From the NCBI RefSeq assembly GCF_020510685.1, contig NZ_CP075185.1, positions 1,302,001 through 1,366,000 on the forward strand: a stretch of 64,000 nucleotides of DNA, read 5' to 3'. Shown here one piece after another: positions 44,868 to 55,169 of the stretch (its first letter is position 1; each line of letters starts with the position of its first letter). The notes beneath the pieces were generated by a model. It was not told the origin of the DNA and did not search any database. It saw nothing but the letters and a program-made list of their open reading frames with translations. Position numbers and translations under genes: made by a program. This DNA is from Dechloromonas denitrificans (GTDB taxonomy: Bacteria > Pseudomonadota > Gammaproteobacteria > Burkholderiales > Rhodocyclaceae).

Positions 44868-46139
44868 TCAGGCGGCGTTCAAGGCCTGATCGAGATCGGC
44901 GATCAGGTCGTCGATATGCTCGATGCCGACCGAGAGCCGGATCATGTCTTCGGACACGCCGGCCTTGGTCAGTTCGGCCGGCGACAACTGGCGGTGCGTC
45001 GTCGACGCCGGATGGCAGGCCAGCGTCTTGCAGTCGCCGATGTTGACCAGCCGGGTTACCAGTTGCAACGCATCCTGGAACTTGCCGCCGGCGACGCTGC
45101 CGCCCTTGACACCGAAGTTCAGAATGCCGGATGCGCGGCCGCCCATGTACTTCTGGACCAATGCATGGTCCTTGTGATCGGGCAGGCCGGCGTAATTGAC
45201 CCAGCCGACCTTCGGATGGTTTTGCAGGAACTTGGCGATGGCCAGCGTGTTTTCGCAGGTGCGGTCCATGCGCAGGGCCAGCGTTTCGATGCCCTGGAGG
45301 ATCAGGAAGGCGTTGAACGGGCTGATCGCGGCGCCCATGTTGCGCAGCGGCACGACGCGGGCGCGGCCGATGTAGGCGGCGGCGCCGAGGGCTTCGGTAT
45401 AGACGACGCCATGGTAGGAAACGTCCGGCTCGTTGAGGCGCTTGAATTTGGTCTTGTGCTCGGCCCACGGGAATTTGCCGCTATCGACGATGATCCCGCC
45501 GATACTGTTGCCGTGGCCGCCGAGGTATTTGGTCAGCGCGTGGACGACGATGTCGGCACCATGCTCGAACGGGCGGCACAGGTACGGTGACGGCACGGTG
45601 TTGTCGACAATGACCGGCACGCCATGTTTGTGGGCGATTTCGGCGAGTTTTTCGAAATCGGTGACATTGCCCAGCGGATTGCCGACCGATTCGCAGAAGA
45701 CGGCCTTGGTCTTGCCGTCGATCAGCTTTTCGAAGGCATCCGGGTCGCGGTAGTCGGCGAAGCGGACGTCGATGCCGTATTGCGGCAGGGTATGGGCGAA
45801 CAGATTGTAGGTGCCGCCGTACAGCGTGCTCGAGGTGACGATGTTGTCGCCGGCTTCGGCGATGGTCATGATCGCGGCGGTGATCGCCGCCATGCCGGAT
45901 GCCATGGCCAGAGCGGCGATGCCGCCTTCCATCTCGGCCACGCGCTTTTCCAGCACGTCCTGGGTCGGATTCATGATCCGGGTGTAGATGTTGCCGGGAA
46001 CCTTCAGGTCGAACAGGTCGGCACCATGCTGGGTGCTGTCGAAGGCATAGGAGGTCGTCTGGTAAATCGGCACCGCGACGGCCTTGGTGGTCGGATCGGG
46101 CGAGTAGCCCCCGTGGACGGCAATGGTCTCAATCTTCAT
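44868..46139 (-). CDS. metY: O-acetylhomoserine sulfhydrylase
   Basis: A 423-residue PLP enzyme making homocysteine from O-acetylhomoserine and sulfide, for methionine synthesis. Diagnostic parts are HGGYSPDPTTKAVAVPIYQT at the start, SSTLYGGTYNLF, VDNTVPSPYLCRPFEHGAD and the PLP-lysine in HALTKYLGGHGNSIGG. The terminal segment LACHPASTTHRQLS is also conserved. It is closer to MetY than to cystathionine gamma-synthase in length and motif wording. No S-box or other riboswitch is seen in the 72 bases before it. Confidence 0.94.
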   Translation of the reverse strand: MKIETIAVHGGYSPDPTTKAVAVPIYQTTSYAFDSTQHGADLFDLKVPGNIYTRIMNPTQDVLEKRVAEMEGGIAALAMASGMAAITAAIMTIAEAGDNIVTSSTLYGGTYNLFAHTLPQYGIDVRFADYRDPDAFEKLIDGKTKAVFCESVGNPLGNVTDFEKLAEIAHKHGVPVIVDNTVPSPYLCRPFEHGADIVVHALTKYLGGHGNSIGGIIVDSGKFPWAEHKTKFKRLNEPDVSYHGVVYTEALGAAAYIGRARVVPLRNMGAAISPFNAFLILQGIETLALRMDRTCENTLAIAKFLQNHPKVGWVNYAGLPDHKDHALVQKYMGGRASGILNFGVKGGSVAGGKFQDALQLVTRLVNIGDCKTLACHPASTTHRQLSPAELTKAGVSEDMIRLSVGIEHIDDLIADLDQALNAA

Positions 46140-46211
46140 GCGTGTCTCTCTTCTTTGTCGGCGTGAAAAGGAAGAGTTTAGCAGGGCCGCCTGCCGGGCG
46201 GAGAGCGTGCG

Positions 46212-47087
46212 TCAGATGAAAATGTAGCGATGGGTGTGGGTTTCCCGCTGCAATGCCTGCAAGGCGTCGGCCGCCGAAAAACGGATCAAGCAGACCAGCC
46301 ATTGACGCCGGTCGCTGCAGTGGAGCATCGGCAGGCTGGCCGGCGGCTCGCTGGATGCCGCGGCCGGTGCCCCGGGCATGCTGATCCCGCTGCCTTCGAG
46401 GCGGAAGAAGCGTTCCGGCGTGTTCAGCCAGGCGATCAGGCCGCGCAGCAGATTGTCGGGGGTCAGTTCCTGGGCGGCATAGACGAATTCCGGCTCGTCG
46501 GCCGTTTCGATGGTTTTGGCCACGTCATGGCGGAGGTTCCATTCCCATTCGAGCTTGAGCAGGCGTTCCTTGCGCCGAAGTTTCTCGACGTGTTCGGTAA
46601 AGTTCCGCAACAGCCGGTCGAAGGCTGCCCGGCGCAGCGCTTCCCGGGCATCGGAATCGCTCGGCGCCAGACTGTGCAGCACATGGTCGGCAAAGCCGGC
46701 CACCGCACCATTGGCCGGCTTGCAGCGCATGCCGAGCAGGGCGTGAATCTCGTCGTGGCCACCGCGCGCCAGCTCCGGCAGGGTTTCCTTGACGGCCAGG
46801 CTGCGTCCGAATGCGCGGCCGATCTCGTCGGCCTCGGGGAACAGCGTGGAGACCACCGGATCGGTGCCGAACAACTGTTCCGAGACGGCAGCCGGGCCGG
46901 GCAGCGCGGCAATCTGTCGGTCAAGATAGGCGAGCATGCCCTCGATGGCCGGTATCACCAGCTTGGTAAAGTCGCGGGCCTCCTCGATATTGCCGCCGAC
47001 GGTGGCAATGACTTGGGCAAGCAGGGGATGTTGCTGCGCGGCGGCTGGTTCGCCGACGCGAATGAAACGAGCAATTTTGCCGAACAT
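46212..47087 (-). CDS. Conserved-looking protein of unknown function
   Basis: A 291-residue soluble, helical protein with no signal peptide or membrane helix. AGGAG about ten bases before ATG 47087 supports the start. A helical middle is rich in charged residues (HVEKLRRKERLLKLEWEWNLRHDV), and the C-terminal 40 residues look like a small beta-rich domain (RQWLVCLIRFSAADAL). I recognise no family. It has 72 bases to metY and 194 bases to mnmC, so it may be transcribed alone. Confidence 0.72.
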   Translation of the reverse strand: MFGKIARFIRVGEPAAAQQHPLLAQVIATVGGNIEEARDFTKLVIPAIEGMLAYLDRQIAALPGPAAVSEQLFGTDPVVSTLFPEADEIGRAFGRSLAVKETLPELARGGHDEIHALLGMRCKPANGAVAGFADHVLHSLAPSDSDAREALRRAAFDRLLRNFTEHVEKLRRKERLLKLEWEWNLRHDVAKTIETADEPEFVYAAQELTPDNLLRGLIAWLNTPERFFRLEGSGISMPGAPAAASSEPPASLPMLHCSDRRQWLVCLIRFSAADALQALQRETHTHRYIFI

Positions 47088-47281
47088 CGTCGTACAACTC
47101 CTGAAATGAAACGATCGCTTTCAAGGGGCTGGGGAGAAAAACGCTGCCTGACCGGCGCTACGCCTGCTGCAACGCTGGATATGGCAACTTTGTCGTTATC
47201 GGGGAATGGTCTGCAGCGAGTGAGGTTTTATTACACGAGGATCGCTCTGTCAATGCCAATGTCAAGGCGAAGCGGCTCGTC

Positions 47282-49198
47282 TCAGGTATCGTCGCCCGCT
47301 TCGCTTGGCGCTTGCTTGGCCTTGAGCAGGAAGCGGCCGGGGGCGAGCGCATCGACCAGGTCGTTGGCCAGCGGCAGCGGTTCGCCTTCGATCTGGCTGA
47401 CCAGCAGGTCGGCCATCAGCGCCGACCAGACGATGCCGCGCGCTCCAAAGCCCTGCACGCACCACAGGCCCGGCTGGCGGGGCAGGGTATGCAGACGGTG
47501 GTGGCCGTGGCCGGCGGCGCTGGCCTCCGGTACCGGGCCAACGATCGGCATGCGGTCGGGCGACATCGGGCGGAAGCCGACGCGGCCATGCAGGCCGGCC
47601 GGCTCGATGGCCTCGGTGAAGCCCGGCAGCAGGCGGTTGATGCGTTCGAGGTTGGCGCGATGGTCGGCCTGTCGTTCATTCGGGTCGAGGTCGCCGTCCT
47701 GCTGGGTGGCGCCGATCAGGCAGAGGCCGTCGACCTCGGGCATGGCATAGCCCGGTTTGCCGACGACGACCGCCGCCAGCGACGCGGTGGTCCGGGCCGG
47801 CAGATGGCTGACCTGACCGCGGGCAGCATACTGCGGCAGCCAGGCGAATTGAGCGAAGCGCGGCGCGGCCACGCCGCTCGCCATGATCAGCACCGGCGCT
47901 TCGGCCAGTACGGCGCCGGATGCGGCGATGGCTTGCCAGCCGCTATCGGTCTTCGCCAGACGTTCCACCGGCGCATTGAAACGTACCGTGATGCGTTCCG
48001 GGAAGGCCGCCAGGGCGGCCCGGCAGACCGATGGCGGTTGCACCCAGCCACCGTCCGGGAACCACCAGCCGCCGGCCGTGACGGGCCAGCCGAGGTGGTG
48101 GCTGGCGGCTGTGCGATCGGCGAATTGCAATAGTTCGGGCGGCCAGCCGAGCGCCTCGACGGCGCGGCGTTGCTGCGCTTCATGCTCGGCATCGCGCCCG
48201 ACATGCAAGACGCCGCAGGCGGCCCAGCGGGCGCCCGGCAGTTCGGTCAGCAGGGCGCGGGTCGCCAGGTAGCCGGCACGGGTCAGGCGCGAAAGGCGGT
48301 TGTCGTCGGCGCTGGGCAGTGGCCGGAAGACTCCGGCCAGGTTGCTGGAGGCGCCGTTGGCCGGGGCGGCGGCCTGTTCGAGTACGGTGACCTGCCAGCC
48401 AGCGGCAGCCAGGCGGTAGGTCGTCGTGCTGCCGGCGATCCCGGCCCCGATGACGATGGCCCGGCGGTCGGTCGGCGCGGCGTGGCGGTTCGGGCGTTGC
48501 GAGCGGAAACGGCCGACCAGCATCTGCCGTTTGCCGGCAAAACCGGGGCGTTTCCGGATCTCGAATTCGGCGTCGTTGAGCGCCGTCCGCACCGCGCCGG
48601 CCACCGTCCAGGTGGCCAGCGTGGCGCCCGGGGCAGCCAGCCGGGTGAGGCCCCGGCACAGATAGGGCGACCACAATTCCGGATTCTTGGCCGGCGAGAA
48701 GCCGTCGAGAAAGAAGGCGTCCACCGAAGCATTGACCGTGCGCAACTGCGTCGCGGCATCGCCGAAGATCAGGGTCAGGACGACCTGGCCGGCATCGAGG
48801 TGCAGGCGGTGCATGCCCGGCGTCAGGACCGGCCAGTGCTGTTGCAGTTGGCCGGCGCACTCGGCGAACTCCGGCCAGGCCTGGTGGGCAATGGCGAGGT
48901 CGGCGGCAGTGAACGGGTGTTTCTCGAAGGAGACGAAATGCAGGCGGCGGCTGCGCTGCGGATCGGCGCGCCAGGCCTGCCAGGTGGCCAGGAAATTCAG
49001 GCCGAGTCCGAAGCCGGTTTCGAGAATGACGAAGCGGTCCTTGCCTTGCCAGCGCTGCGGCAGTTCGTTGCCGCCGAGGAAGACGTAGCGCGACTGGGCC
49101 GGGCCGCCGTAGGCCGAGTGATACTGATCGTCATAGGCCGTCGAGTACGGCGTGCCGCAGGTGGCGTATTCGAGGCGGGCGGGCTGCAGCTTGTCCAC
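47282..49198 (-). CDS. mnmC: Bifunctional tRNA mnm5s2U34 biosynthesis protein MnmC
   Basis: A 638-residue fusion that finishes the wobble modification mnm5s2U. The N-terminal methyltransferase (about 1-230) has [21 protein letters not shown] and the [17 protein letters not shown] motif. The C-terminal FAD-dependent oxidase (about 245-630) begins [20 protein letters not shown] and ends [21 protein letters not shown]. No ATG is available at the conserved start; GTG 49198 gives [11 protein letters not shown] and overlaps the preceding TAG (TAGTG). It is the third gene of a tight leftward operon. Confidence 0.94.
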   Translation of the reverse strand: MDKLQPARLEYATCGTPYSTAYDDQYHSAYGGPAQSRYVFLGGNELPQRWQGKDRFVILETGFGLGLNFLATWQAWRADPQRSRRLHFVSFEKHPFTAADLAIAHQAWPEFAECAGQLQQHWPVLTPGMHRLHLDAGQVVLTLIFGDAATQLRTVNASVDAFFLDGFSPAKNPELWSPYLCRGLTRLAAPGATLATWTVAGAVRTALNDAEFEIRKRPGFAGKRQMLVGRFRSQRPNRHAAPTDRRAIVIGAGIAGSTTTYRLAAAGWQVTVLEQAAAPANGASSNLAGVFRPLPSADDNRLSRLTRAGYLATRALLTELPGARWAACGVLHVGRDAEHEAQQRRAVEALGWPPELLQFADRTAASHHLGWPVTAGGWWFPDGGWVQPPSVCRAALAAFPERITVRFNAPVERLAKTDSGWQAIAASGAVLAEAPVLIMASGVAAPRFAQFAWLPQYAARGQVSHLPARTTASLAAVVVGKPGYAMPEVDGLCLIGATQQDGDLDPNERQADHRANLERINRLLPGFTEAIEPAGLHGRVGFRPMSPDRMPIVGPVPEASAAGHGHHRLHTLPRQPGLWCVQGFGARGIVWSALMADLLVSQIEGEPLPLANDLVDALAPGRFLLKAKQAPSEAGDDT

Positions 49199-49698
49199 TA
49201 ATGGAGCAGGGATGATGGCCCGCCGGGGCCGGCAATGGCGGCCGGGGCATCGTAGTCGAGGAGCAGATCCCATTGCGCCTGCTCGCTGGCGGCGTGGAGC
49301 ATGGCGCACAGGATCTGCAGCAACTCGGCGTCGAGATCCAGCGTGAAACTGCGTTCCCGGCCTTCGCGCAGCGTGAATCGGGCCTCGCCTGGCGCGCCGG
49401 CTTCGAGCGTCGCCTCGCTGGCCAGCAACGGCGTGCTGCCGAGCGGATAGCGGGGGTGATCCTCGCGGAACGGTTCGGCGAAGCCGGCCGCCTCGGCCTC
49501 CGGCTCACTCTCGGGCAGGGCGGCCGGCGCGGCTGCGCCGAGATGGCCGCTCAGCATGGCAGTCAGGTGCGGCCAGATTTCACGCAGGAAGTGGCGGGTG
49601 AAATAGATCCGGAACTCTTCGTTGGCCTCGGTGCCGATGCGCAGCACCAGGCGATCCTGGACACTGTCGTTGGCGATCTGGAGCTGATGCAGGTCCAT
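49198..49698 (-). CDS. Protein of unknown function between kinase-like gene and mnmC
   Basis: A 166-residue soluble acidic protein. The N-terminal region ([30 protein letters not shown]) and C-terminal region ([21 protein letters not shown]) look like two halves of a beta-alpha domain separated by a Pro/Ala/Glu linker. I do not recognise it. ATG 49698 directly follows the upstream TAA, and its TAG overlaps the mnmC GTG, so the three genes are translationally coupled. Confidence 0.75.
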   Translation of the reverse strand: MDLHQLQIANDSVQDRLVLRIGTEANEEFRIYFTRHFLREIWPHLTAMLSGHLGAAAPAALPESEPEAEAAGFAEPFREDHPRYPLGSTPLLASEATLEAGAPGEARFTLREGRERSFTLDLDAELLQILCAMLHAASEQAQWDLLLDYDAPAAIAGPGGPSSLLH

Positions 49699-50496
49699 TT
49701 ATTTCACGCCATCCAGCACGTCGACCAGAATCAGTACCCGGCGGATGCCTTTCTTCGACCAGCGCTGAAAGAGGCCGGCGACCGCGGCGAGTCGCTTGAG
49801 CACCGGCCGGGCGCGGCGAATGACCTGTTTGATTTCCGGATCCGGGTTGGCCGCGAAATAGCTGTCGAGCAGTTGCGGCAGCAACTGGCGGGATTCGCTT
49901 TCGGTAATCGGCCCGGCCAGCGAGATGGAATTCAGGAACAGCACGAGATCGGCCGTCTGGGCGGCGCTCAAGGGCAGGAATTCGCCGAAATTCTCTTCGA
50001 AGTCGATGCGGTAGCTCAAACCGTCGTGCAGTGTGATGTTCTTGATCTGGGCGCCGCCATGCCACTGACCGGCCCGGTGGAATTCGCCCAGTTCGCCGGC
50101 CAGCCGGGTCAGTTCGCTACGCCAGGTGGCTGCCGGCCAGTCTTCCAGTAGCGTGGCAACGACCGTGCCGCAGTAGTCAAGGATAAAGAATTCCGGGGTG
50201 ACCAGCACCACCCGCGGCACGCGGACGCCTGCTTTGGCCAGTGCCTTCAGGCGATTGGCTTCGAAATCCATGCTCCCGGCTGCTTCCGCCAGGGCCAGGG
50301 TGCTCAGCGGCAAGGGCTGGCCGGTCAGGCGCTTGACCAGCCAGCGCATGAACAGCGTCTGCAGCAGCTTGCGCGGCTTTGCCGCCAGCTTCTTGACGAC
50401 ATAGCGTCGACCGGCGTGGTCGAACACCAGGGCGCGACTGGGGTGGGCCGCCAAAGCCGCCCGGGCGGCGGCTTGGAGGGTTTGTTCTTCGTTCAC
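49699..50496 (-). CDS. Protein-kinase-like fold protein (KdkA/Bud32-like)
   Basis: A 265-residue protein. GTG 50496 is preferred because an upstream TTG (50532) lies inside the 102-nt palindromic element. YVVKKL (about 32-37) fits the ATP-binding lysine, FEANRL the helix-C glutamate, HGGAQIKNITL the catalytic loop (H...N) and YRIDFEENF the metal-binding DFE. This pattern is shared by small lipopolysaccharide kinases (KdkA, WaaP) and Bud32-like kinases. Substrate unknown; a sugar or lipid-A core phosphorylation role is possible. First gene of the operon ending in mnmC. Confidence 0.72.
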   Translation of the reverse strand: MNEEQTLQAAARAALAAHPSRALVFDHAGRRYVVKKLAAKPRKLLQTLFMRWLVKRLTGQPLPLSTLALAEAAGSMDFEANRLKALAKAGVRVPRVVLVTPEFFILDYCGTVVATLLEDWPAATWRSELTRLAGELGEFHRAGQWHGGAQIKNITLHDGLSYRIDFEENFGEFLPLSAAQTADLVLFLNSISLAGPITESESRQLLPQLLDSYFAANPDPEIKQVIRRARPVLKRLAAVAGLFQRWSKKGIRRVLILVDVLDGVK

Positions 50497-50505
50497 TAAT
50501 AGCCC

Positions 50506-50607
50506 GTGGTCGAGCGAGCGCAGCCAAGACAAGGCGCAGCCGAGTGCCGCATAGCAGCGCTATGCAAACTCGGCTGCAACGCCGTATTGGCAAGCGCAGC
50601 CGACCAC
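50506..50607. repeat. 102-nt imperfect palindromic element (REP-like)
   Basis: Outer arms GTGGTCG (50506-50512) and CGACCAC (50601-50607) enclose a nearly complete inverted repeat. The inner core is perfect: GCAGCCGAGT (50536-50545) with ACTCGGCTGC (50568-50577), and GCATAGC (50549-50555) with GCTATGC (50559-50565). It fills the gap between the lysS stop and the kinase-like gene, without a T run, so it resembles a dispersed palindromic repeat rather than a terminator. Confidence 0.85.
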
Positions 50608-50608
50608 A

Positions 50609-52126
50609 TCATTCGGGACGCATTTGGGGGAAGAGAATGACATCGCGAATCGCTGCCGCATCGGTCAGCAGCATGATCAGCCGGTCGATGCCGATGCCGC
50701 AACCGCCGGTCGGCGGCAGGCCGTATTCGAGGGCGCGGATGAAGTCGGCGTCGTAGTACATCGCTTCCTCGTCGCCGGCATCCTTGGCCTTGGCCTGTTC
50801 GGCAAAGCGCGCCGCCTGGTCTTCGGCGTCGTTCAGCTCGGAGAAGCCATTGGCGATTTCGCGGCCGACGATGAACAGTTCGAAGCGTTCGGTGATGTCC
50901 GGGTTGCTGTCCGAGGCACGGGCCAGCGGCGACACTTCGACCGGGTAGTCGATGATGAAGGTCGGCTCCCAGAGCAGGGCTTCGGCGGTTTCCTCGAAGA
51001 ACAGCAGTTGCAGGCTGCCGAGGCCCGGCGTGCCGCGCATTTCGACCTTGCGGGCGGTTAGCTGCTCGCGCAGCCAGTCGGCGTCGTTGAGCTGGGATTC
51101 GCTGTACTGCGGGCAGTATTTCAACACGGCCTGGACCATGGTCAGGCGATGGAAGGGCTTGGATAGATCGAGTTCGCGGCCCTGATAGGTGAACACTTCG
51201 CGGTCCAGCGCCTCGCGGGCGGCGTGGCGCAGCAGGCCTTCGGTGAAATTCATCAGCGTCTGGTAGTTGGCATACGCTTCATAGAATTCCATCATCGTGA
51301 ATTCCGGATTGTGGCGCGGGCTGAGGCCTTCGTTGCGGAAGTTGCGGTTGATTTCGAAGACCTTCTCGAAACCGCCGACGACCAGGCGCTTCAGGTACAG
51401 CTCGGGGGCGATGCGCAGGAACTGCTGCATGTCGAGCGCGTTGTGGTGCGTGACGAAGGGCTTGGCCGAGGCGCCGCCGGGGATCGGGTGCATCATCGGC
51501 GTTTCGACTTCGAGGAAGCCGTGGCCATTCATGTAGTTGCGGATCGAGGCGACGATGCGGCTGCGGGCGAGGAAGGTGAAACGGGTTTCCTCGTTCATGA
51601 TCAGATCGACGTAACGCTGGCGGTATTTCATTTCCTGGTCGGCCAGGCCGTGGAACTTGTCCGGCAGCGGGCGCAGCGACTTGGTCAGCAGGCGGATTTC
51701 GGCGGCCTGAATGCTCAGCTCGCCGGTCTTGGTCTTCATCAGCGTACCGACGACGCCGACGATGTCGCCGAGATCCCAGGTCTTGAAGTCGGCATAGACT
51801 TCTTCGCCGACCCGGTCGCGGGTGACGTAGATCTGGATGCGGCCGGAGAGATCCTGCAACGTGGCGAACGAGGCCTTGCCCATGACGCGCTTCAGCATCA
51901 TGCGGCCGGCGACCTTCACTTCGACCGGCAGTTCGGCCAGTTCTTCGGTCGTCTTGCCATCGTAGCCTTCGAGCAGCTTGGCGGCGGTGTTCTCGCGCTG
52001 GAAGTCGTTCGGGAAGGCTTTTCCGGTCTTGCGCCATTCGGCGAGCTTGGCACGGCGCTCGGCGATGAGCTGGTTTTCGTCCTGTTGAACCGGGACTTGC
52101 TGTTCGGCGTTGTCGGTGGTGGCCAT
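50609..52126 (-). CDS. lysS: Lysyl-tRNA synthetase, class II
   Basis: A 505-residue class II enzyme charging tRNA-Lys. An N-terminal OB-fold (about 65-165) contains [23 protein letters not shown]. Class II motif 2 [24 protein letters not shown] and motif 3 [13 protein letters not shown] are intact. ATG 52126 has AAGGA upstream. The length is typical. Confidence 0.97.
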   Translation of the reverse strand: MATTDNAEQQVPVQQDENQLIAERRAKLAEWRKTGKAFPNDFQRENTAAKLLEGYDGKTTEELAELPVEVKVAGRMMLKRVMGKASFATLQDLSGRIQIYVTRDRVGEEVYADFKTWDLGDIVGVVGTLMKTKTGELSIQAAEIRLLTKSLRPLPDKFHGLADQEMKYRQRYVDLIMNEETRFTFLARSRIVASIRNYMNGHGFLEVETPMMHPIPGGASAKPFVTHHNALDMQQFLRIAPELYLKRLVVGGFEKVFEINRNFRNEGLSPRHNPEFTMMEFYEAYANYQTLMNFTEGLLRHAAREALDREVFTYQGRELDLSKPFHRLTMVQAVLKYCPQYSESQLNDADWLREQLTARKVEMRGTPGLGSLQLLFFEETAEALLWEPTFIIDYPVEVSPLARASDSNPDITERFELFIVGREIANGFSELNDAEDQAARFAEQAKAKDAGDEEAMYYDADFIRALEYGLPPTGGCGIGIDRLIMLLTDAAAIRDVILFPQMRPE

Positions 52127-52219
52127 GCGGATAGTCCTTGGAAATGGGGGGTTGCTGCGGTGGACCGCGTAGAACCCTGAATTTTCGCCGATTTGGCCGT
52201 TCAGGGAAAGCGTGCCGCG

Positions 52220-52546
52220 TTAGTTGGCCGCGTAATGAATGGCCAGCCAGACCGTCGGCTGATCCGGCAGCGTCCAGTCAACGCGGTGTCGGCGGTGTGG
52301 CGCGATATCGATGAAGTCGCCGGCCTGCAAGCGGCGCGGGTCGGTTTCGTCGGCAAAACGGAGCTGCGCTTCGCCCTGCAGGAGGAGCACCCACTCGCCG
52401 TCCGGCTGGTCGTACCAGAAGTCGGGCGGACTGCGGTGGCCGGTCGATACGATGCGCTCGATGCGCAGCCCGGGTCGGGCGAGCAGTTCGGTGAACTGTT
52501 CGGCGGTCAGCTGGGTCGGCAGGGCGGCGAGAAGATTGGTCAGCAT
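52220..52546 (-). CDS. Cupin-domain protein
   Basis: A 108-residue single-cupin protein. DFWYDQPDGEWVLLLQGEAQLRF and LQAGDFIDIAPHRRHRV match the two cupin motifs, with histidines at the usual metal positions in the second. Likely binds a metal or a small ligand; the reaction is unknown. It starts two bases after the stop of the 417-residue upstream gene, so they are probably co-transcribed. Confidence 0.9.
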   Translation of the reverse strand: MLTNLLAALPTQLTAEQFTELLARPGLRIERIVSTGHRSPPDFWYDQPDGEWVLLLQGEAQLRFADETDPRRLQAGDFIDIAPHRRHRVDWTLPDQPTVWLAIHYAAN

Positions 52547-52548
52547 GC

Positions 52549-53802
52549 TCAGGATTTTCCGCTCGGGCGATAGAGGGGCAGCGCGGCGAGGCGGCGGTCG
52601 ATTTCGGCGACGATTTGCCGGTAGGCCGGGCTGCCGGTGTCGCCAAAGCGCTGGCGGAACTCGCGTTGGCCGAGGCCTTCCGGCAAACCGGCCAGCGATG
52701 GCGCAAGATCGCTGTCTACGAAGGGCGTTTTCAGCAACTGGTCGAGCTTGTCCGGCGGGCCGAGCAGCAACTCGCCAAAGGCCGTTCCGGCCCGGTCGGC
52801 GGCGAGATCGGCAAAAGAGAAGCCGCTGCCGTGGTGGGCATCGGCAATTTCCTTGTAGAGCCCGATCGCCTCGGCAATCGGTTCGCCGGCCCAGGCGGCC
52901 AGTGCTGCCGAGACGACGAAATGCTGGGCGCTGTCGCCGCGCCCGAGCAGCGTCGGCATGACCGGGCGAACCTTCGGCCAGTTGGCGGCTTCCGGGATCA
53001 GCGCGGCGAGATTTTTTTCCGATAGATAGGCGGCCAGCACGAAGATGGCGGCCCGCCGGTTGGCGCGCTGGTCGCTGCCGTCGATGTCGAGCAGCGGGCC
53101 GAGCAGGGCCGGCAGAGCGACCCGGGCGCCGGGGCGATGGTGGTCAAGGAGGCCGGCCAGCATTTCGTGGGCCGAGCGGATACGGGCCAGATCCTCGGGG
53201 TTGACGGCGATCGAGCGGGCCCGCTCGAGCAGGGCCGGTTCCCAGATGTAGCCGACGATGACGCGGTGGCGCTCGGGTTCGAAGCGGAGTTCCTGGACGG
53301 CGGCCAGGGCGAGGGTCAGTTCCCGCTGGTAGCCGGCCAGGCGAAATCCGCCATGCAGCGCCAGTTCGAGCAAGGCCGGCGGGATCGGCAGGCGGCCGAG
53401 ACGGGCGCTGGAAATGTGCGGCTGGCCGGCGACTTCCTGCACCATCGCGCTGATGTTCAGGAAGCGATTGCCGGGCAGCAGCGGCGGTTGCAGCGTCAGG
53501 CGGATCTCGGCCGAATTTTCGCCGAGCAGCAAGGCGCCCCGGCCGTGCAGGAAGCGCGTCGCGACATGGTTGATGCCTTCGTCGATCAGCGCGGCGGGAA
53601 TGGCGGTGCGGCGTGCCTCGCCGGAGCGTAGCCGGCGCGGATCGTTGGTCAGCAACAGCCAGCGGGCCTCGGCCACCGATTGCGGCGAGATGGTCGCGCT
53701 ACGGCTGACCAGCGGCGTGCTGTCGAGCGCCGTCAGGACCAGCAGGATGGCGGCCAGCACGAGCAGAAGCAGCGTGCCGGCCAGCCAGGCGAGGAGGCGC
53801 AT
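52549..53802 (-). CDS. Membrane-anchored protein of unknown function
   Basis: A 417-residue protein with one N-terminal hydrophobic segment (about 3-26), then a long soluble, presumably periplasmic, alpha-helical region. An in-frame GTG at 53805 precedes ATG 53802. The phrases RSGEARRTAIPAALIDEGIN and DAHHGSGFSFADLAADRAGTAFGE look conserved. The latter recalls regions flanking a catalytic domain, but no family is recognised. It lies between prfB (upstream) and the cupin gene on the same strand. Confidence 0.75.
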   Translation of the reverse strand: MRLLAWLAGTLLLLVLAAILLVLTALDSTPLVSRSATISPQSVAEARWLLLTNDPRRLRSGEARRTAIPAALIDEGINHVATRFLHGRGALLLGENSAEIRLTLQPPLLPGNRFLNISAMVQEVAGQPHISSARLGRLPIPPALLELALHGGFRLAGYQRELTLALAAVQELRFEPERHRVIVGYIWEPALLERARSIAVNPEDLARIRSAHEMLAGLLDHHRPGARVALPALLGPLLDIDGSDQRANRRAAIFVLAAYLSEKNLAALIPEAANWPKVRPVMPTLLGRGDSAQHFVVSAALAAWAGEPIAEAIGLYKEIADAHHGSGFSFADLAADRAGTAFGELLLGPPDKLDQLLKTPFVDSDLAPSLAGLPEGLGQREFRQRFGDTGSPAYRQIVAEIDRRLAALPLYRPSGKS

Positions 53803-53826
53803 CACTGAGCGATGGCCGCGACGGCC

Positions 53827-54931
53827 TTAAACGCCCTGTTTCAGGCTGGCCTCGATAAACGGATCGAGGTCGCCATCGAGGACACCCTGGGTATTGCCGG
53901 TTTCGTAGTTGGTGCGCAGATCCTTGATGCGCGACTGGTCGAGCACGTAGGAACGGATCTGGTGGCCCCAGCCGATGTCGGACTTGGCATCTTCCAGCTT
54001 TTGCTGTTCGGCCTGCTGCTTGCGCAGCTCGAACTCGTAGATGCGGGCGCGCAGCATCTGCCAGGCTTCGTCGCGGTTGCGGTGCTGCGAACGGTCGTTC
54101 TGGCACTGGACGACGATGCCGGTCGGCACGTGGGTCAGACGGACGGCGGAGTCGGTCTTGTTGATGTGCTGACCGCCGGCGCCGGAAGCGCGGTAGGTGT
54201 CGGTGCGCACGTCGGAGGGGTTGATGTTGATCTCGATCGAATCATCGACTTCCGGGAACACGAAAATGCTGGTAAACGAGGTGTGGCGCCGGGCGGCCGA
54301 GTCGAACGGCGACTTGCGGACCAGCCGGTGGATGCCGGTTTCGGTACGCAGCGTGCCGTAGGCGTAGTCGCCGGTGAACTTGATGGTGGCGCCCTTGATG
54401 CCGGCGACTTCACCTTCCGATTCTTCCATCACTTCGACCGTGAAGCCCTTCTTTTCGCCGTATTTCAGGTACATGCGCAGCAGCATCGAGGCCCAGTCCT
54501 GGGCTTCGGTACCACCGGCGCCGGCCTGGATTTCCAGGAAGCAGGGGCTGGGATCCATCGGGTTGTTGAACATCCGGCGGAATTCGAGGGCGGCGATCTT
54601 CTTTTCGGTTTCGGCGTTATCGGCCTCGACCGCATGCAGCGTCTCGTCGTCGCCTTCTTCCTTGCCCATGGCGAACAGTTCGCGGCCGTCGTCGAGGCTG
54701 CCTTGTACGGCCTCCAGAACGAGCACGATGTCTTCCAGCGCTTTTTTCTCGCGGCCCAGTTCCTGGGCGCGTTTCGGATCGTCCCAGATCTTGGGATCTT
54801 CCATCTCCTGGTTGAGGAGGGTCAGGCGTTCGCGTTTGTGATCGTAGTCAAAGATACCTCCGCAGCTCGGCGGCGCGTTGCGCCAGATCGTCGAGCTTGT
54901 TGGAGATGCTGTTGAGTTGTTCGGCTTCCAT
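53827..54931 (-). CDS. prfB: Peptide chain release factor 2, with programmed +1 frameshift
   Basis: The factor releases chains at UGA and UAA. Frame 1 starts at ATG 54931 ([17 protein letters not shown]) and runs 27 codons to an in-frame TGA at 54850-54848. A +1 shift at CTT-T-GAC continues as [15 protein letters not shown] and on to 53827, giving about 367 residues, the normal length. The SPF tripeptide that reads the stop codon lies in [13 protein letters not shown] and the catalytic GGQ in [16 protein letters not shown]. The shift is natural autoregulation, not an error. Confidence 0.95.
54847..54859 (-). other. prfB: prfB programmed frameshift site
   Basis: On the minus strand AGG TAT CTT TGA C matches the conserved RF2 site, with an upstream CGGAGG as internal Shine-Dalgarno stimulator. 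When RF2 is scarce the ribosome slips from CTT to TTT and reads GAC. Confidence 0.93.
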
Positions 54932-55169
54932 GAGGCTAATTCCAGTGCATTGCAAAGGCGGGATTATAGCTGGCGAGCGCCCGGAATATGACCGGCCTGT
55001 TACCCGGGGCATTCGGCCGGGGCTGCGGCGAGATCGACAGGCACCAGGGCGGTGCGCGGTCGGTGCGGATTTTCCGGGGGCGCCTCATTTTGGGATTCGC
55101 GCCGGCCTTGCTGACAGCTGGCCTTTGGCGCTTTGTTGATTCGTATGGGAAATATCGTCGCTTTCGACG

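Noticed and set aside
46140..46211. A methionine-pathway riboswitch before metY
   Set aside because: Only 72 bases lie between metY and the upstream gene, and I see none of the conserved S-box or SAM-II elements.
47088..47281. A gene or RNA in the 194-base gap before mnmC's end
   Set aside because: No frame with a ribosome-binding site, no stable hairpin with a T run and no tRNA-like fold could be seen.
54847..54859. In-frame stop in prfB as a sequencing error or pseudogene
   Set aside because: The stop sits exactly in the known RF2 programmed frameshift motif.
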